Source of the DNA: Gilvimarinus chinensis DSM 19667
Lineage (GTDB): Bacteria; Pseudomonadota; Gammaproteobacteria; Pseudomonadales; Cellvibrionaceae
Direction: 5' to 3'
NCBI RefSeq assembly: GCF_000377745.1
Contig: NZ_KB898715.1
Span: 1-64,000, forward strand
DNA: 64,000 nucleotides
The notes under the pieces were generated by a model that saw only the letters and a list, made by a program, of their open reading frames with translations, had not been told where the DNA came from and ran no database searches. Numbering within the stretch: the first letter of the stretch is position 1; every line of letters begins with the position of its first letter. Shown piece by piece: positions 63,905-64,000 of this stretch. The position numbers were made by a program, and so were the translations under genes.

Positions 63905-64000
<96 letters not shown>

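Overview
The window looks like a chromosomal segment of a polysaccharide-degrading gammaproteobacterium, most likely in the Cellvibrionaceae neighbourhood (Saccharophagus/Teredinibacter/Simiduia-like). Evidence: a secreted GH19-type chitinase whose modules are joined by poly-serine linkers, an exosortase H (XrtH)/IPTL-CTERM surface-sorting locus, a TonB-dependent siderophore receptor, an E. coli-type LexA box, a SutA-like protein and P-II. This assignment is inference from gene content; there is no rRNA in the window.

Layout. 1-3.2 kb is an accessory edge: a truncated IS3-family orfA, an orphan 211-aa gene, an acyltransferase and several copies of a short GGGTCAGATACCC-type repeat. 3.2-9.98 kb holds a secreted fibrinogen-like protein with a degenerate IPTL-like C-terminal anchor, a membrane diguanylate cyclase, a small conserved protein, and a two-gene DNA-repair operon (radical SAM protein plus its uracil-DNA-glycosylase-like partner) behind a perfect LexA box. 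10-19 kb carries the chitinase with two LacI-type operator-like palindromes, DUF1622 and CsbD stress-type proteins, an Nramp-like transporter and a siderophore receptor with a Fur-like site.

19-27 kb is a defence/plasticity patch: a decayed ParD/ParE pair (nonsense codon in the toxin, missing N-terminus in the antitoxin) bracketed by diverged repeats, a 1259-aa SIR2-domain protein resembling defence-associated sirtuins, an intact RHH/ParE toxin-antitoxin pair lying between diverged copies of one sequence, and three small genes downstream of a giant exoprotein. 27.2-46.4 kb is a two-partner secretion system: TpsB transporter and a 5830-aa CdiA/FhaB-like exoprotein whose extreme C-terminus looks like an alpha/beta-hydrolase effector, followed at once by a lipoprotein gene that could be its immunity protein.

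46.7-50.5 kb holds envelope genes (VTT/YqaA protein, DUF1206 protein, OmpA-family protein) and an orphan LacI regulator. 51-60.8 kb is a compact XrtH locus, all on the minus strand: 7TMR-DISM histidine kinase, OmpR-type regulator, an 1861-aa DUF11/DUF7933-SdrD-like surface protein with an IPTL-CTERM tail, exosortase H and the exosortase-H-associated membrane protein. The last 3 kb contains a pseudogene of a C39-peptidase-like (DUF3335) protein broken by at least three frameshifts and one stop, a second CsbD protein, ExoD, a SutA-like protein, a small membrane protein and the 3' end of a P-II gene.

The most unusual units are the XrtH sorting locus with its adjacent two-component system and a possible distant second substrate, the CdiA-like protein with a hydrolase-like tip and candidate lipoprotein immunity gene, and the SIR2 defence candidate set between two toxin-antitoxin loci and repeats. 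No tRNA, rRNA or CRISPR array was seen.
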